Origin: Cercis canadensis
Taxonomy: Eukaryota > Streptophyta > Magnoliopsida > Fabales > Fabaceae
DNA length: 64,000 nt
Direction: 5' to 3'
Assembly: GCA_003255065.1 (NCBI GenBank)
Contig: QAOA01006868.1
Coordinates: 322,704-386,703, forward strand
In this document: in pieces, positions 1 through 11,942 of the stretch
Layout of the letters: the number at the start of each line of letters is the position of its first letter
Position numbering within the stretch: position 1 is the first letter of the stretch
Program-made: the position numbers and the translations under genes
Notes under the pieces: model-generated
What the model saw: only the letters and a program-made list of their open reading frames with translations
The model's database searches: none
What the model was told of the DNA's origin: nothing

Positions 1-780
1 CACAGCTCAAAACTTTGACCCTTTATAATACTTGCTAACTAAATCCATAAAATGATATCTTTTTAGGTAACCACTACAAAACAAACAAAGAAAGTAAAAG
101 CATAAACGTTTAAGGATATAGAAACCATCGAAAAGTACCTTTCCTTGGTAACCATTAGTTTATATGATGAAAAGGATCATTAAAAAAACCAAATAATGAT
201 TTAGAAGAGATTATGCATGAACCTAAAAGCTGTAGCTGTTGCTGTTGCCTCTTCCAGCAACCAAAGAACATACCGACAGTACAATTAATTATACTTCGTA
301 ATCTCTACCCAAAACTAAACCTACCTTCAGGCATTGACAAGGGTCGCTTGACCCATAAGCTAAGCATCACATATCATATCATATCATATATAAGTTGTTG
401 TGCTCTCAAGTTAATTACTTGTTTAACACGAGCACACGTAACATGACTGGTCTATAGATTTTTTAATAGAGTTGAGATCATAGATTTGAACTTCTATATC
501 TAGTATCTTCAATTAAAATTTTAGTTTTATTTATTTAATAATAATAAAAGATTTAATTATAACTTTACTTAAACCATCTAGAAGGAAAAATTACTGAGAG
601 ATTGTCAGTTAAAAAAAAAGTTAACTAATAATTATTAGAGCAAAAAAGCTAATTATTATGATATGTCAAGTCCCATTTAGTCCATGTTTGGTTTAACGAC
701 ATAATACTCTAAAATTGCATTGGATTTTTTTTTTAACAATGTAATCACAAAAGAAAAATTTAATTAATACTAATGAGGGC
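1..780. other. AT-rich intergenic DNA, no gene seen
   Basis: I see no coding exon, RNA gene or strong repeat here. A 77-codon open frame at 213-446 has no recognisable domain and lies in low-complexity, AT-rich sequence. Upstream neighbours lie outside the window. Confidence 0.6.
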
Positions 781-794
781 AAATTTACTTTAAT

Positions 795-1165
795 AATACA
801 TTTTTGTAAACTATTTATACAAGTAAAGCAGTTTTTAAACTATTTACTCAAAATAGACACTTTTAAATATTTTATTAATTTTTTAATGAAGTAAAATGTA
901 GAAAAAGCCAGACAGTGAACCCACTTTAAAGCTAAAGCGTGTTCATAAAAAACACATTTTAAAGTTAAAGCGTGTTCTTTGAAAACACGCTTTAGAGATA
1001 AAACATGTTCACAAAGAACACGGTTTTAGAGCTAAAGTGTGTTCACTGTTAACTTTTTTCACGTTTCACTTTCGTTGAAAAATTAATAAAATATTTAAAA
1101 GTGTCTCTTTTAAGTAAATAATTTAAAAATTGACTCTAAATAGTTTGTAAAAGGATATTATTTCA
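795..1165. mobile_element. Foldback MITE-like element with long inverted arms
   Basis: The left arm (about 795-920) and right arm (about 1041-1165) are imperfect inverted repeats of about 125 bp. The most conserved shared part includes gacacttttaaatattttat (left) and its reverse complement (right). Between them (about 921-1040) are about four degenerate direct units of about 33 bp, each built around taaagcgtgttc and an AAC-rich end, and some are themselves palindromic. There is no coding capacity. This is a non-autonomous foldback or MITE structure. I could not define a target-site duplication, so the family and exact ends are uncertain. Confidence 0.6.
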
Positions 1166-1632
1166 ATTAATTAGCCACTAATGAGACCTAAAGAAAAGGT
1201 TAATCTTAGATCCCCAAACGGGATTTGTTCATTTCAAGTTTTCAACCCCCATTGTGGGGTTGTTTGGTCAACGGGGGGAAGAATAAGGAAAAACCGAAAA
1301 AGTTTGATGGACCCCATTATGTGACATGAGGTATTATCGTTAATAATGGGAAAGACAAGGGTGATTACCCAACAAGGTGNTCATTTATGTAAATAGTTTG
1401 TAAAAGTATATTATTTCAATTAATTAGCCACTAATGAGACCTACAGAAAAGGTTAATCTTAGATCCCCAAACGGGATTTGTTCATTTCAAGTTTTCAACC
1501 CCCATTGTGGGGTTGTTTGGTCAACGGGGGGAAGAATAAGGAAAAACCGAAAAAGTATGATGGACCCCATTATGTGACATGAGGTATTATCGTTAATAAT
1601 GGGAAAGACAAGGGTGATTACCCAACAAGGTG
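1138..1632 (+). repeat. 242-bp direct duplication around a single N
   Basis: Copy 1 (1138-1379) ends at the N (1380), and copy 2 (1391-1632) follows after about ten unrelated bases. The copies differ by only a few substitutions (for example near 1154/1407 and 1192/1445). The most likely cause is two overlapping contigs or haplotypes joined without merging. The repeat lies in the proximal promoter of the bHLH gene, so the true promoter is probably about 250 bp shorter than shown. Confidence 0.8.
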
Positions 1633-1683
1633 GTAAATAAATATGTCACAAGGGGAAAGACAAGCAATCTTAGCTTTCAGCTC

Positions 1684-1688
<5 letters not shown>

Positions 1689-1714
<26 letters not shown>
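1689..1714 (+). repeat. (CT)13 microsatellite in bHLH 5' leader
   Basis: An uninterrupted CT dinucleotide run lies within the presumed transcribed leader of the bHLH gene. CT/GA runs are common in plant 5' UTRs and are often polymorphic. Confidence 0.85.
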
Positions 1715-1718
<4 letters not shown>

Positions 1719-2036
1719 CTGTGTCTGTAGTTTGAGCTCAGATCCAGACCCAGAACTCTGAAGGACCTGAATCTTAGATTTGAATGCACCAAATTTGAGT
1801 TAAAAGTATACCTTTTCACTCAGGCTTTGGTGCTTGAATTTATTGTTGAAACTGTATAATTCAACAGTCTCTTTGGAAGTTTTAGCTGACTCCTTGAGTT
1901 TCTCATAGTTTTCAAAGGTAATAATACACTGTCATGTTTGATTTTCTGGAATTCTAAGCTTAGCTTAGCTAAAGAAACTGAAATATATTAATATAACATT
2001 CATGTTTGTTGTTTTTCAGGAAATTGCAAAGAGAAA

Positions 2037-4079
2037 ATGAGTGTTCTGCATAGTCCGCCTCTCAAGTATTCAGATGGGGAGCTAAGGAGAAACCCAGAAA
2101 TGGATTCAAACATTGGGAATCCTCAACAACATTTTCACCAACCTAATTCTGGACTACTCCGGTACCGTTCGGCGCCAAGTTCATTTTTTGCAAACCTTGT
2201 GGATAATAGCAGCCATGATTGTGTGAATGAGGGAGCTTATAGTCATAGAAGTGATGAGGATCATAGTAACTATGTTCCTTCATCAAGTGCTGAAATGGAA
2301 ACCATGTTGTCTAAGCTCATTTCTTCTAACAATGGATGGAGCAATTCTGAGTCTTTGGATGAGTATGGAGGGAAGCCTGTGAAGCAAGAAGCAGGGGAAT
2401 CTGTTCCACCACAGAATGGCTACTCTTATGCTTCTCAGATGATTTACCAAAATCAGCAAGTTCAAGGCTTGCCTAATGCTACTTTGAGTGGGGGAAATGC
2501 TTTTGATGCCTCATTTGGTGTTTCAGAGAACTCCACTCAATCCAAATTGGTTTCAAGGAATTGCTCAAATCTCACTAGGCAGAAGAGCTCCCCAGCAGGA
2601 TTTTTCTCTAATTTGTCAGTTGAAAATGGTATGCCTTCTATGTTACTTGCTATTCTGGACACATCTTCTATATGTTTTTCATATAAATTTTAAAAATTTA
2701 ATCTTGTTTAAGGTAATTTCTGCAATCATATTCAAAAATGACTAGAGCTTGCAAGTTGCTCAGCTTCCAAGCAGATCAGATCCCTTTTTTCTGGAGAATT
2801 GATACTTGAATAAAGTAATTGGGAATTTCTGGAGATTGGTTGTTCACAGCTTTCTTGTGGGGAGAGTTGACATTTTGAGCTCTTATTTAAAAAAAAATGA
2901 AGAAATATCTTGCAATATTTGGGTCAAGACAGAATGAGAATCTTTGAATTTTTTTCTTCTTGGGTTTTACAAATTAGTGGAATCTGTTTATCTAATTGCT
3001 TCAACTTGGTTGCAACTGGTCATAATATAACAAAAAAAAGTTAGCAGTCTGAATATTTGTGTTAATTGCAGGTTTTGCTGCATTGAGAGAAGGGGGAAGT
3101 TTTAGAGCATGTGATGTCACAAATGGACAATCTGCTACATCAACTAGTGGGTTGAATGGTAACATGAACTTCTCTTCTTGCTCAAGGCGAATGCCTCAGA
3201 TTGCTGAAAATGGAAATGAAAGCATGGAAGCAAGCTGTGATTTTTGGGACAGTTCTGCATTCAATGGCCAAAAAACAGCTAGTGACAATGATGAAATCAT
3301 TTTCTCTACTTCAGATGCTTTGGAAACTCAGGTATACTAGAAAGTTTCTGATTTTCCTTTTGTCCCATTGGCCTTCTTTGCCCCCTTTATGTCACTGAAA
3401 ATATCTGTTATCAGGATGCAGATTTTGGATACCAAAACCATGGTTTAACTCACCATTTGAGCTTGCCTAGTTCCTCCACCAAGATGACAATTGAGAAGTT
3501 TTTGCAAGTTCAAGGATCTGTTCCTTGTAAAATTCGAGCCAAACGAGGCTTTGCCACTCATCCAAGAAGCATTGCAGAGAGGGTAAAAATCTCATCTTCC
3601 TTACTATCACAACTAGCTTCATTAATTATGTATCATTACCTTTCAGGATATATGACTGGACTGAGATATATGTAAATTGTTCTGTAAATTTCAGGTAAGA
3701 AGAACACGAATCAGTGAACGAATAAAGAAACTGCAAGATCTTTTCCCAAAATCAGACAAGGTAAATTAAAAGATCCAAATCTATCACTAGCATGTCACAT
3801 GCTCATTGAAACTTCTTATGCAGTCTAATAACTTGATACTTTCCTATTGGCAGCAAACAAGCACAGCAGATATGTTGGATTTGGCAGTTGAGTACATTAA
3901 AGAACTGCAGAATGAAGTTAAGGTACTAGAGAAATATAATCCTTTGAGCTAGTGCCTATAATGTTGTGTACAATGTTGTCTCACCAAATTTCTTCCTTTT
4001 CCTGCAGGTGCTCACAGATACTAAGGCAAAGTGCAAGTGTTCAAGTAATCAGAAGCAATATTCCAGAGCTAGTGCCTGA
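2037..4079 (+). CDS. bHLH transcription factor, bHLH122/bHLH130 (FBH-like) type
   Basis: The six coding exons are 2037-2628, 3072-3331, 3415-3582, 3695-3760, 3854-3922 and 4008-4079, all GT-AG, giving 408 aa. The 5' UTR also appears to have an intron at 1918-2019. The N-terminal two thirds is Ser/Asn/Gln-rich with the family motifs SGLLRYRSAPSSF (about residues 38-50) and RQKSSPAGFFSNL. The bHLH domain is near the C-terminus: basic region SIAERVRRTRISERIKKLQ, helix 2 TADMLDLAVEYIKELQ. The basic region has the E-R-x-R-R needed for E-box recognition but lacks the usual His four residues before the Glu, as I expect for this subfamily. Known relatives act in photoperiodic flowering (FBH) and drought or salt responses. 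A nuclear location and E-box binding follow from the family. The exact orthologue is not decided. Confidence 0.93.
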
Positions 4080-6640
4080 TTTATTTTCATGTAGATAGCA
4101 AAAGGAGGGAGGGAATGTTTTTCTTCTTCTTTTTTTTTTTTTNTTTTTTTTTTTTTTTTCCATTTTTGTTTTAATGAATGCACAAATGTTTATGGCAGTT
4201 GTTATTATAAAAAAATAAAGCTTATATGTGCCCAGTATAAGATCTAGGTTCAGTTGAATCTATTTTCACTTTTCTTTCTTCTTGGCTTGATTTGATCATA
4301 CTCTAATACCAGGTCGAAGGCCTTGTTTGTAACATTCCACTTGGTTATAAGAAAGTTGATAGTGATAAATAGTAACTGTGACACCATGGTGAATCTGAAC
4401 TCTATGAAGGATATTACTATTGCAAATAGTAGTTAAGATCTTCCTGTTTATGTTCTATAAATATGCAGCCACTTATACCAAATCATACTCTAAGATTGTT
4501 ATGCAAGTCAGCATATCTTCATTGTTGTCCTCTTCAATCTTCATACTGAACTCACTAACTGGATCTATACATATTCTTGGAATGCTTACCCTAACTCAAT
4601 GTCAAAACGTCATTTCATTCTAAGGTTGTTGATGAGGATGAATATGCGCTTGACTAGAAATTTCTAGTATCAAATTGGTGAGCACTTCTTATATTTTTGC
4701 AATACTATACTATTTCTGTCATGTTTTAAATATTAGTAAAATTTATTATGTCGATCTCATACTTTCACCGTTGTGATTTAACCCATATTAGGTCATAATT
4801 TGTTTCTAATAGAATTTGAATTTGGAACTTCTATGGTGGAGTATATAGTATTCGTCAATTGAAGGAGAAAATGGGGACCAACATGAAGTTACGATAGCAT
4901 ATGGTACTATTGGGAGTTAATGCAAATATTTCCATTAGATTCATATACCAAACATGTGAGAAGTAGAAAATAATTGAAATAATTCCCAACAAAAAAGAGA
5001 AAATAATTGGAATATACAGTTAATTAATAATGAGTTTCCATACAAGTACCTAAACAAAACTTACCTGCAAAACAGGGAACAAGAAGCTGGAGATCACAGT
5101 TCATATAAAAGAGGGTTATGAAGACATGAGAGATCGATCTTATGTGATACTACAGTTTAAGCCACAAATTAAACTGGAAAACATAGGAAGGCATGAAAGA
5201 TAGGTGGAACACAATCTGTTGGTGTTTCTTTTTATAATTAAAGGGAGAGCAAGAGCACAACAGATGAAGACCAGGTAGGCATATCTCCCAATTGCAAGAA
5301 AATTGAGAATGAATATAGGCATGCTACATAAGTATTTATACACTATTTCATGATAATAACATCAATATTAGAAATACTCAATATCCATATATGTTGGGAA
5401 TTTTTCCATAATTAATATGCATAATCCTACCAACTCAAGATATGAGTATATACTAGATTCAGTTTGAATAGGTTGCTACTAATACAAATTTAAGACAGTT
5501 TAAAAGAATATATCTTAACGATTAGGGTATTTTGAATAACTTATTGTATGTTTATTTCTTTGAATTTGGATACTACATGTACATAAATAAGGATTTACAG
5601 TTTTTTTAAATCTATTATTTTAATTCTCTCATTATTGGTGATTGAAGTGTATCCTCATTTTAAAAGATTTAAATATTTTTTTTTCTTTTCATATAGAAAA
5701 ACTTAATATGACCTATATATATATGATCCAATATTGCCATAATTTGCCACCCCACCGACTCTAGAAAGTGTGTCTATCAGATTGTATTTGAATAGACTAC
5801 CAAATCAAATAATTATTCAACTAATAAGTTTAGCAATCTCATATATAAGTGCTAAATTTAGCAATCTATTCAAATAGAATCTTTCAAATAATTCATATAT
5901 ACTTCTTCTACTAAGGGTGTGTTGGGATATAATAGATTTAAAAAAAAAAAAAAAAACTTAAAGTAAAAGCCAGAAGCTTAGAAGTCCCAAAGCGTCAAAT
6001 TTTAAGTTAAAAAAAAAAAGGTTCTTTAAAAATAAACAAAAAGCTAAAACTAAAAGGCTACGTCTACAATGTCCATTGATGAAAATAGGAAAATAGGAAC
6101 CAGTACAAAGGCTCTTTATGAACGTTAGATTTTTATTCAATGGTCTNAGAATCAATTTTAAGAAATACATCAATATGACCTAATATTTTTATAAAATTAT
6201 GCAATGACCCCAGAAGTGAAATTAATGTCTGTGCCGTATGCCCTCCCACTCATCTTCACCGCCGCAAACCATAGCAATACAAATGCCCATACAGTCCGCC
6301 GCCCCATTCAATCTTACCAGTACTAATTTGGACTTGAGAGATAATCAATCAGTAAATAACGTCTAATGCAAAGATTTCCACCGTCTCAGTTCAACAACAG
6401 CTCCCAACTTCATAAAACACAAAGCACTCCCCTCCGTCTTTCTCCCCTCTCTCGCCCGCAAGTCCGACCTGTCTAGACTTCTCTCAGATAATATGACGAT
6501 CTTCAATTGACCTGAACCATCATCATCAAAAGCTAACTTAACATTAACTCCTAGAACACAAGGAAAAGGGAAAAAAGAAAAAGGGTGAAAATAGCAATTG
6601 ATCAACATAAACTACAGAAAGAGGAATTAGACCTTAAATT
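4080..6640. other. Intergenic DNA, no supported gene
   Basis: It begins with the bHLH 3' region, which has a T-homopolymer containing an N at 4143. The rest is AT-rich with scattered short open frames. A 60-codon minus-strand frame near 5140-5322 has a hydrophobic start and a TATA-like sequence upstream, but nothing family-specific. A poly-A run starts near 5941, and an isolated N is at 6147. Confidence 0.6.
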
Positions 6641-6649
6641 TCCGGTGGG

Positions 6650-7030
6650 TCAAGTTCCATCGGAGTGGGCGAGACTCCATTTCTTCCTTGCTCTTATTAA
6701 CGGAACCAATACAGCTTCTTGTTCCTTCCTAAGCTGCAACAATTTCTCCCAAAGCTTGTGAAACAATACCTTGGTGATTCTCGGCCAAAAATTGAGGATA
6801 TCGAATTTGGCAAAGCCCACAAGTAAACGACGCTGAACATGTTCGACATCATTGATCTGCTTCTCGTCAACTTTTTCACCGAAGCACATGAAGACTAGCA
6901 AACTGAACATAGCATATCGAAAATGGTGGATGACCCGAATGGAATTTCCAGATTCTGAATCATATTTGAGTCGGTTGAGAAGAACGTCCAAGACCCATTT
7001 GCGGGTAGCCGAGAAGGTGTTGCGAGGTCA
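6650..7030 (-). pseudogene. CYP89-type cytochrome P450 fragment
   Basis: A minus-strand open stretch reads like the middle of a CYP89A P450: RKWVLDVLLNRL, then SGNSIRVIHHFRYAMF, LLVFMCFGEKVDEKQI, EHVQRRLLVGFAKFDILNFW and LRKEQEAVLVPLIRARKK. This corresponds to roughly residues 140-260 of a protein usually about 500 aa long. The reading frame is closed by a stop near 7034. After RARKK (about 6690) the sequence no longer resembles the family and ends at a stop at 6650-6652. There is no N-terminal anchor, I-helix, ExxR or haem loop. It is a relic of a broken or duplicated gene. The fragment itself has no internal stop, so it may be fairly young. Confidence 0.75.
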
Positions 7031-8263
7031 GAATCTGAGTAGAGAGAGGGGGAGAGAGAGAGAGACGAGCGTGTATGTTTTTGGTTAGTGATAAAATAAA
7101 TGTAAATATATAAATTTTTTTGAGTTAAAATATAATTAATTATTTATAGTTAATATTAAGTCATCAAATTTGGATCTTACATGTGACTTAATCTCAGCCA
7201 TTGATTAATTTTTGCATCAGTGTCATTTTCATCTGTAGGTATTGTAGACTTAGCCGAACTAAAATTATGAGAGTGAATAACTAACCTACTTTGATTGTGT
7301 AATTTTCGGTAAACAAAAAAACACTCAAAATGAATCCAAACGTAATTCTTTTTTACAAATTCTAAGTATCTAGTATATAATNACATTGACGTGGCAAGCA
7401 TACATCATTTTTATATTTTATTATATATAAAATATAATTTATTTAATTTTTTAAACAAACTTAAAAATAATTAATTTGTACACATGTTATTCATTTATTA
7501 GTTATTTCTATGTAATATGACATACTACATAAATATTAAAAGTATCTAAGAAACTTCNTTTATATTAATTAAGGGTAATTTAATCTATATTATATTTAAA
7601 CATTAAATAAAATGTAACATTAGTAAAATAGAGTGTGAAAATAGCGATTTTCTATAAAAATACAATTATCTTATTTTCTCAAATAAAATTAAAAATAGTT
7701 GACTTATACATATGTCATTCACACATTGACTATTCTCATGTGGTATTACATATCACATAAATATCAAAAATATCTAAAAAAACCTTTTTTTTTTTTTTAT
7801 TCGGAACCACATCACTGTAGGTCTAGTCGAATATGTAATTGTACACATTTAATTGGATTACTTGCGTGTGAAATTGCATAAGAAAACAAGTGGTGTAACT
7901 ATCAATTCTCTTTCTCAATCAAATGTTTTCTGTTTGGTGCTAATTATATTTCTCCCAAACAAGTTCTGAGGCAACTTAAAAAATTTGTCCCGCTTCAAAT
8001 ACTGCACGGCATAAGCGTGGAAGCGCGATTTCCAGATACACCTTTACGTAGCATTAAAAACATTTTCTTTTGAAATATTGTTACCAAAACAGCCTCCATT
8101 AATATCAATGCCTCACCAACCTCCTATCAATAAAATTGCCATTCTTTAGATACAGAGAGAGAATCAGAGAAGTCAAAACATTACTTTTTCTCGGCAAATT
8201 AGAGTGAGAATCCAAAAGCGTTTACTGGGTTTTGTTGGCTTTTGAGAGAGAAAGAAAAGAGAG
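7031..8263. other. Intergenic DNA and Rab promoter/leader
   Basis: A GA-rich stretch (about 7035-7065) is followed by AT-rich DNA with N's at 7382 and 7558. Two diverged copies of a segment of about 70 bp lie near 7480-7556 and 7710-7780. The 5' leader of the downstream Rab gene, purine-rich with several GAGAGA motifs, probably occupies about 8150-8263. No other gene is seen. Confidence 0.55.
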
Positions 8264-10970
8264 ATGGCTCACTGGCAAAATGATTTGGGTAATGGGATTG
8301 ATTACATGTTCAAGATGGTGATGATCGGAGACTCTTCTGTCGGAAAAACTCAGCTATTGTCTCGCTTTGCCAAAAATGAATTCAAAATGAATTTGAAAGC
8401 CACCATTGGTGTAGAATTCCAATCGAAGACCGTGGTGATAGACCACAAGACCATCAAGGCACAGATATGGGATACCGCTGGTCAGGAAAGGTCCATTCTA
8501 TGACACTTTCTTCTCTTCCTCTCTTTGCTTTATCTAAACGTAAATCATTATATTTGACCATGACTATTATTTGTTTTGGTACATGGTGGACTTTATCAGG
8601 ACTTGATTGAACCATGAGTTAGATCTAAAATCTGTGTCCAAATCCTTAATTGATCACCTAAAACAAATCCAATTATTCGAAACAAGCTAAATTTACCTAT
8701 GTAAGCTTTCATTTTCTATGAGATTTTTTCTCTGTTAGATACTCAGTTTCATAATTCATTTGACTGATCAATAGGACTTCTAAATTATATTCGAGATAGG
8801 TTTTGCTTTCACATGCTTCCACTTATTCTATTACAGAGTTTACTCACTTTGATAAAGTGGTTTATTTTAGTTTTAATTTTTTAATCTCACTTTTGTGTCA
8901 TGTTTCTATGCGATTCACATAATTTCAATCTAGTTTTTTTTTACACAGATATAATCATATGTTTTAAATTATTATGGGAGTGAATAATGTAATTTATTTA
9001 TGTCTGTAATCTAATGATTTTATGAATGTGTTTTTTAGTAATATATACATAAAAATTAATTATGAATATTATATAATGTACTGTCTNATTAGTTATGAAT
9101 ATTATATAATGTACTGTCTAGCAGAATTTGATTTAATCTGATTCCACTTAACAATTTTACATTCAATTCAAATTCTAATACATATATAACATATTTGTGG
9201 ATCGTTATGCATTCATATTTGTGTAATTTTTAATTTGCTTTGGTTTTTCATTCTTTCATTGTGTTGATTTGATCTAATTTGTCCAGATAGATAGTATTCT
9301 CTGGCATATTTGTGGTTGACTGACATGTCTACTTTTACCTAAATAATTGTATACTCTAATATATTTCCTAGAAACAACGATATTAAACTAGAATACTTAG
9401 CATGTGTTTGTTTTTGGAGAACAGCTAAATGGCATGGAAAATCCAACAAGAGTGTCTTCCTGAATAAATTGCAAGTGTTTAATTTGTTGTTGTTGTGGTG
9501 TACAACCGCAGCTCAACCTATGCTTGTATATGTGAAAACAGAAGCCCTCTTATCTATCATATTCCTTGTATGCATTCTATGTAAGCCACACTCGCATGGA
9601 TAAATTGAATTAGACGTAGGTAATATGTGATACCTTTTTTTTTTTTTTTTAAATCTAAATCATTGTATGTTAATCTCCATGGTTGCTTTCTTTGTCTTTT
9701 GTTCATCACTGTATGTTAGTTTTAATTGTATTGAGTTTAAAGTCAAGAGTACCAAATCAATGATTAAACTTCATTCCCTCTAGTCTTTTGGCTTGTCTAC
9801 TGTAGTAAGGTTTATCTCAAATTTGGTTGACTAGCGGATATGGTTGATGAAGTGCTCACTTAATGTGGTTCAAATTCCTATTCTGAGATATTGATAGACA
9901 TAAAACTCTATTCCTTTCTCAACTGTATATACAAATTAGGTATTATGTTTACATGACTTTTTCATTTCTTGTCCTGTATTCAAGTAGGTTCAAGTAGAAC
10001 ATGGGAAGTCTATGCAGTAACATTAGAACATAAGGTAGCAAAATGGTAGTTCAAGATTAAGAAAAAAAAAATGTACAAAATACTTGGTGAATATTCTTGA
10101 TAAATCTTAATTTGCATTAAAGAGATAGCAATTTAGGAATATTGTACATAGCTGAGGGAATATATGTGGTGGAAATAATATATTCTAATGTTGTGGTTGA
10201 ATTTGGTGTCCCTTGCAAATTTACCTTGATATTTAAGGTACTCTAAGATTACATATCCAATATCATAAAATAAAATAAAAATTACATATCCAATATCAAA
10301 TAAAAAAAAATTTAAAATTCCTGTGTTTATGAAAATTAAAATATACATAATCCCCAATAATGTGTCTCCCAAGTATCTTACATTCCTATGATGGCAGCAT
10401 TCTGATATTCCAAACATTTTGTGATATAAATATGCGAGGATACCAAACACTCCTTGTAAGTATTAGTTAAGAAACTACTAGCTGTGTAGCAAGATAATAG
10501 GTGTGCGTAATGCAGGTACCAGGCAATTACCAGTGCATACTACAGAGGAGCAATTGGTGCTTTGCTAGTATACGACATAAACAAGCGAAGAACATTTGAT
10601 AATGTTGAAAAGTGGCTGAATGAGCTGAGGAGGTACGCAGATAATCATCTAACCATCATGCTTATTGGCAACAAGACAGACCTGTCTCTTAGAGAAGTGC
10701 CAACTGAGGAAGCCAAAGAGCTTGCCCAAATTAAGAGAGGATCTGTTCTTCATGGAAACATCAGCACTTGACTCCACCAATGTGGAGTCAGCTTTCCTTG
10801 CTGTGCTCTCACAGATTTATACATCTGTGACCCACAAGGTCCTCTCTCCATATGAAGATTGGAATAACATAATGCTTAGGAAAGGGACACCAATCATTCT
10901 CCGGTTGCCGGAGCCCCAAGGCGAAAATGGGTCAAGACCTAAAAGGATGTTCAATTGCTGTAACTCTTAG
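8264..10970 (+). CDS. Rab11/RabA4-like small GTPase, frame break in exon 2
   Basis: Exons are 8264-8490 and 10516-10970, split by a 2,025-bp intron inside the Arg codon after DTAGQE. All nucleotide-binding motifs are present: GDSSVGKT (P-loop), ATIG (switch I Thr), DTAGQE, NKTD and ETSAL. The C-terminus CCNS carries two cysteines for geranylgeranylation. The best match is the RabA4 branch ([22 protein letters not shown]), which acts in trans-Golgi to plasma-membrane traffic and tip growth. The frame of exon 2 breaks at 10727-10731. Upstream coding is in one frame and everything after AKELAQ is in the +1 frame. Removing one base would give a 226-aa protein with one extra Leu, and removing four would match family spacing. 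As written, the product stops at about 10771, losing the G5 loop and the prenylation site. Either a sequence error or a disabled allele would explain this. Confidence 0.88.
9055..9119 (+). repeat. 32-bp direct duplication around a single N
   Basis: The 32 bases at 9055-9086 and 9088-9119 differ at one position and abut the N at 9087 on both sides. They lie in the Rab intron. This is the same joining artefact pattern as at 1380, 12687 and 43980. Confidence 0.85.
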
Positions 10971-11942
10971 GATCCTCTTCACCTTGAATTGTGTGGAACA
11001 TGACCTTTCTTTTCTTAGGTAATGGATTTCCTCTTTCTTTCCCCATGATGTTCTTTGTGTTTTATATATTTACTTTGCCTCTAATTTTTTTTTTGTGGTG
11101 ACTTACCTTTCAGGAGATCATTATCAAACGCAGTTTCTGCGTTTGCAGTTTTGATTTTTCTCAGTAGGGTTGTTTGGCATATCTATAGACTCGGCTACCA
11201 ATTCAAACAGATATGAATTTGAGTAGTGTACTTTCTTGTAGCCATTTAACCCCATTTACTTACTTGAGAATAGAAGTATGACATTAATCTTTCAATTATA
11301 TATTAAAGGTATATGCTCTAAAACCTTGATCACAATGCCCTCTATGAGAAAATTTTCACCCAATGTGGGGTATGAAATGAATGACTATTTATTTTCTTTT
11401 TGATATTGGATCCAAGTTTAATTCCTATTAATGCATGGTGAGATATCTATAGTGATTTTCTCATTACTATTAATATTTTTGAAGCACGTGTGGGTGTTTA
11501 AATTGTTTGTTTATCACTATTTTCATACATTAGATTTTCTTTTCCATCTAATCTAGATTGATCTAATATTTTAGCCTAATAATGTGATCGTGATTCGTAA
11601 AAATATACTAAAAGAGTGTTTGGTAATCCAGCATTTCACACTGATATCTAGGAGACCTTAATGTCATACTAAGACATGTTTGGTATAAAGAAAAAATTAT
11701 TCAGAATATACATTATATTCAAAATGTGGGTATCTTAAATTCTTATTACATTCTCATAATTAATGTCAACATTCCAAACATAGGCATGAAAACTATGCAC
11801 GCCCCTTAAAGATCTATATGTCATTTTATCCATTAATTAAGGATAGGGACTATGGATTCTGAAGATGTATATGATCTAACTTTTCCCCAGAAAGTGTAGA
11901 GTTTCACTTTTAGAGCAAACCAAATAATGTCTTGTTTTCACT
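10971..11942. other. Intergenic DNA between convergent Rab and TLP genes
   Basis: It holds the 3' ends of the two convergent genes. From about 11630 to 11790 the DNA begins with a gtgtttggta-like motif and ends with a weak inverted counterpart (ccaaacat), hinting at an old MITE, but the arms match poorly. No other gene is supported. Confidence 0.5.

Noticed and set aside
5140..5343. Small Cys-containing minus-strand frame with a TATA-like sequence upstream
   Set aside because: No family resemblance, AT-rich context, and a hydrophobic start that chance AT-rich frames often show. Not enough to call a gene.
6363..6608. 81-codon minus-strand open frame
   Set aside because: No recognisable motif and no family similarity. 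Proximity to the CYP89 relic is not evidence.
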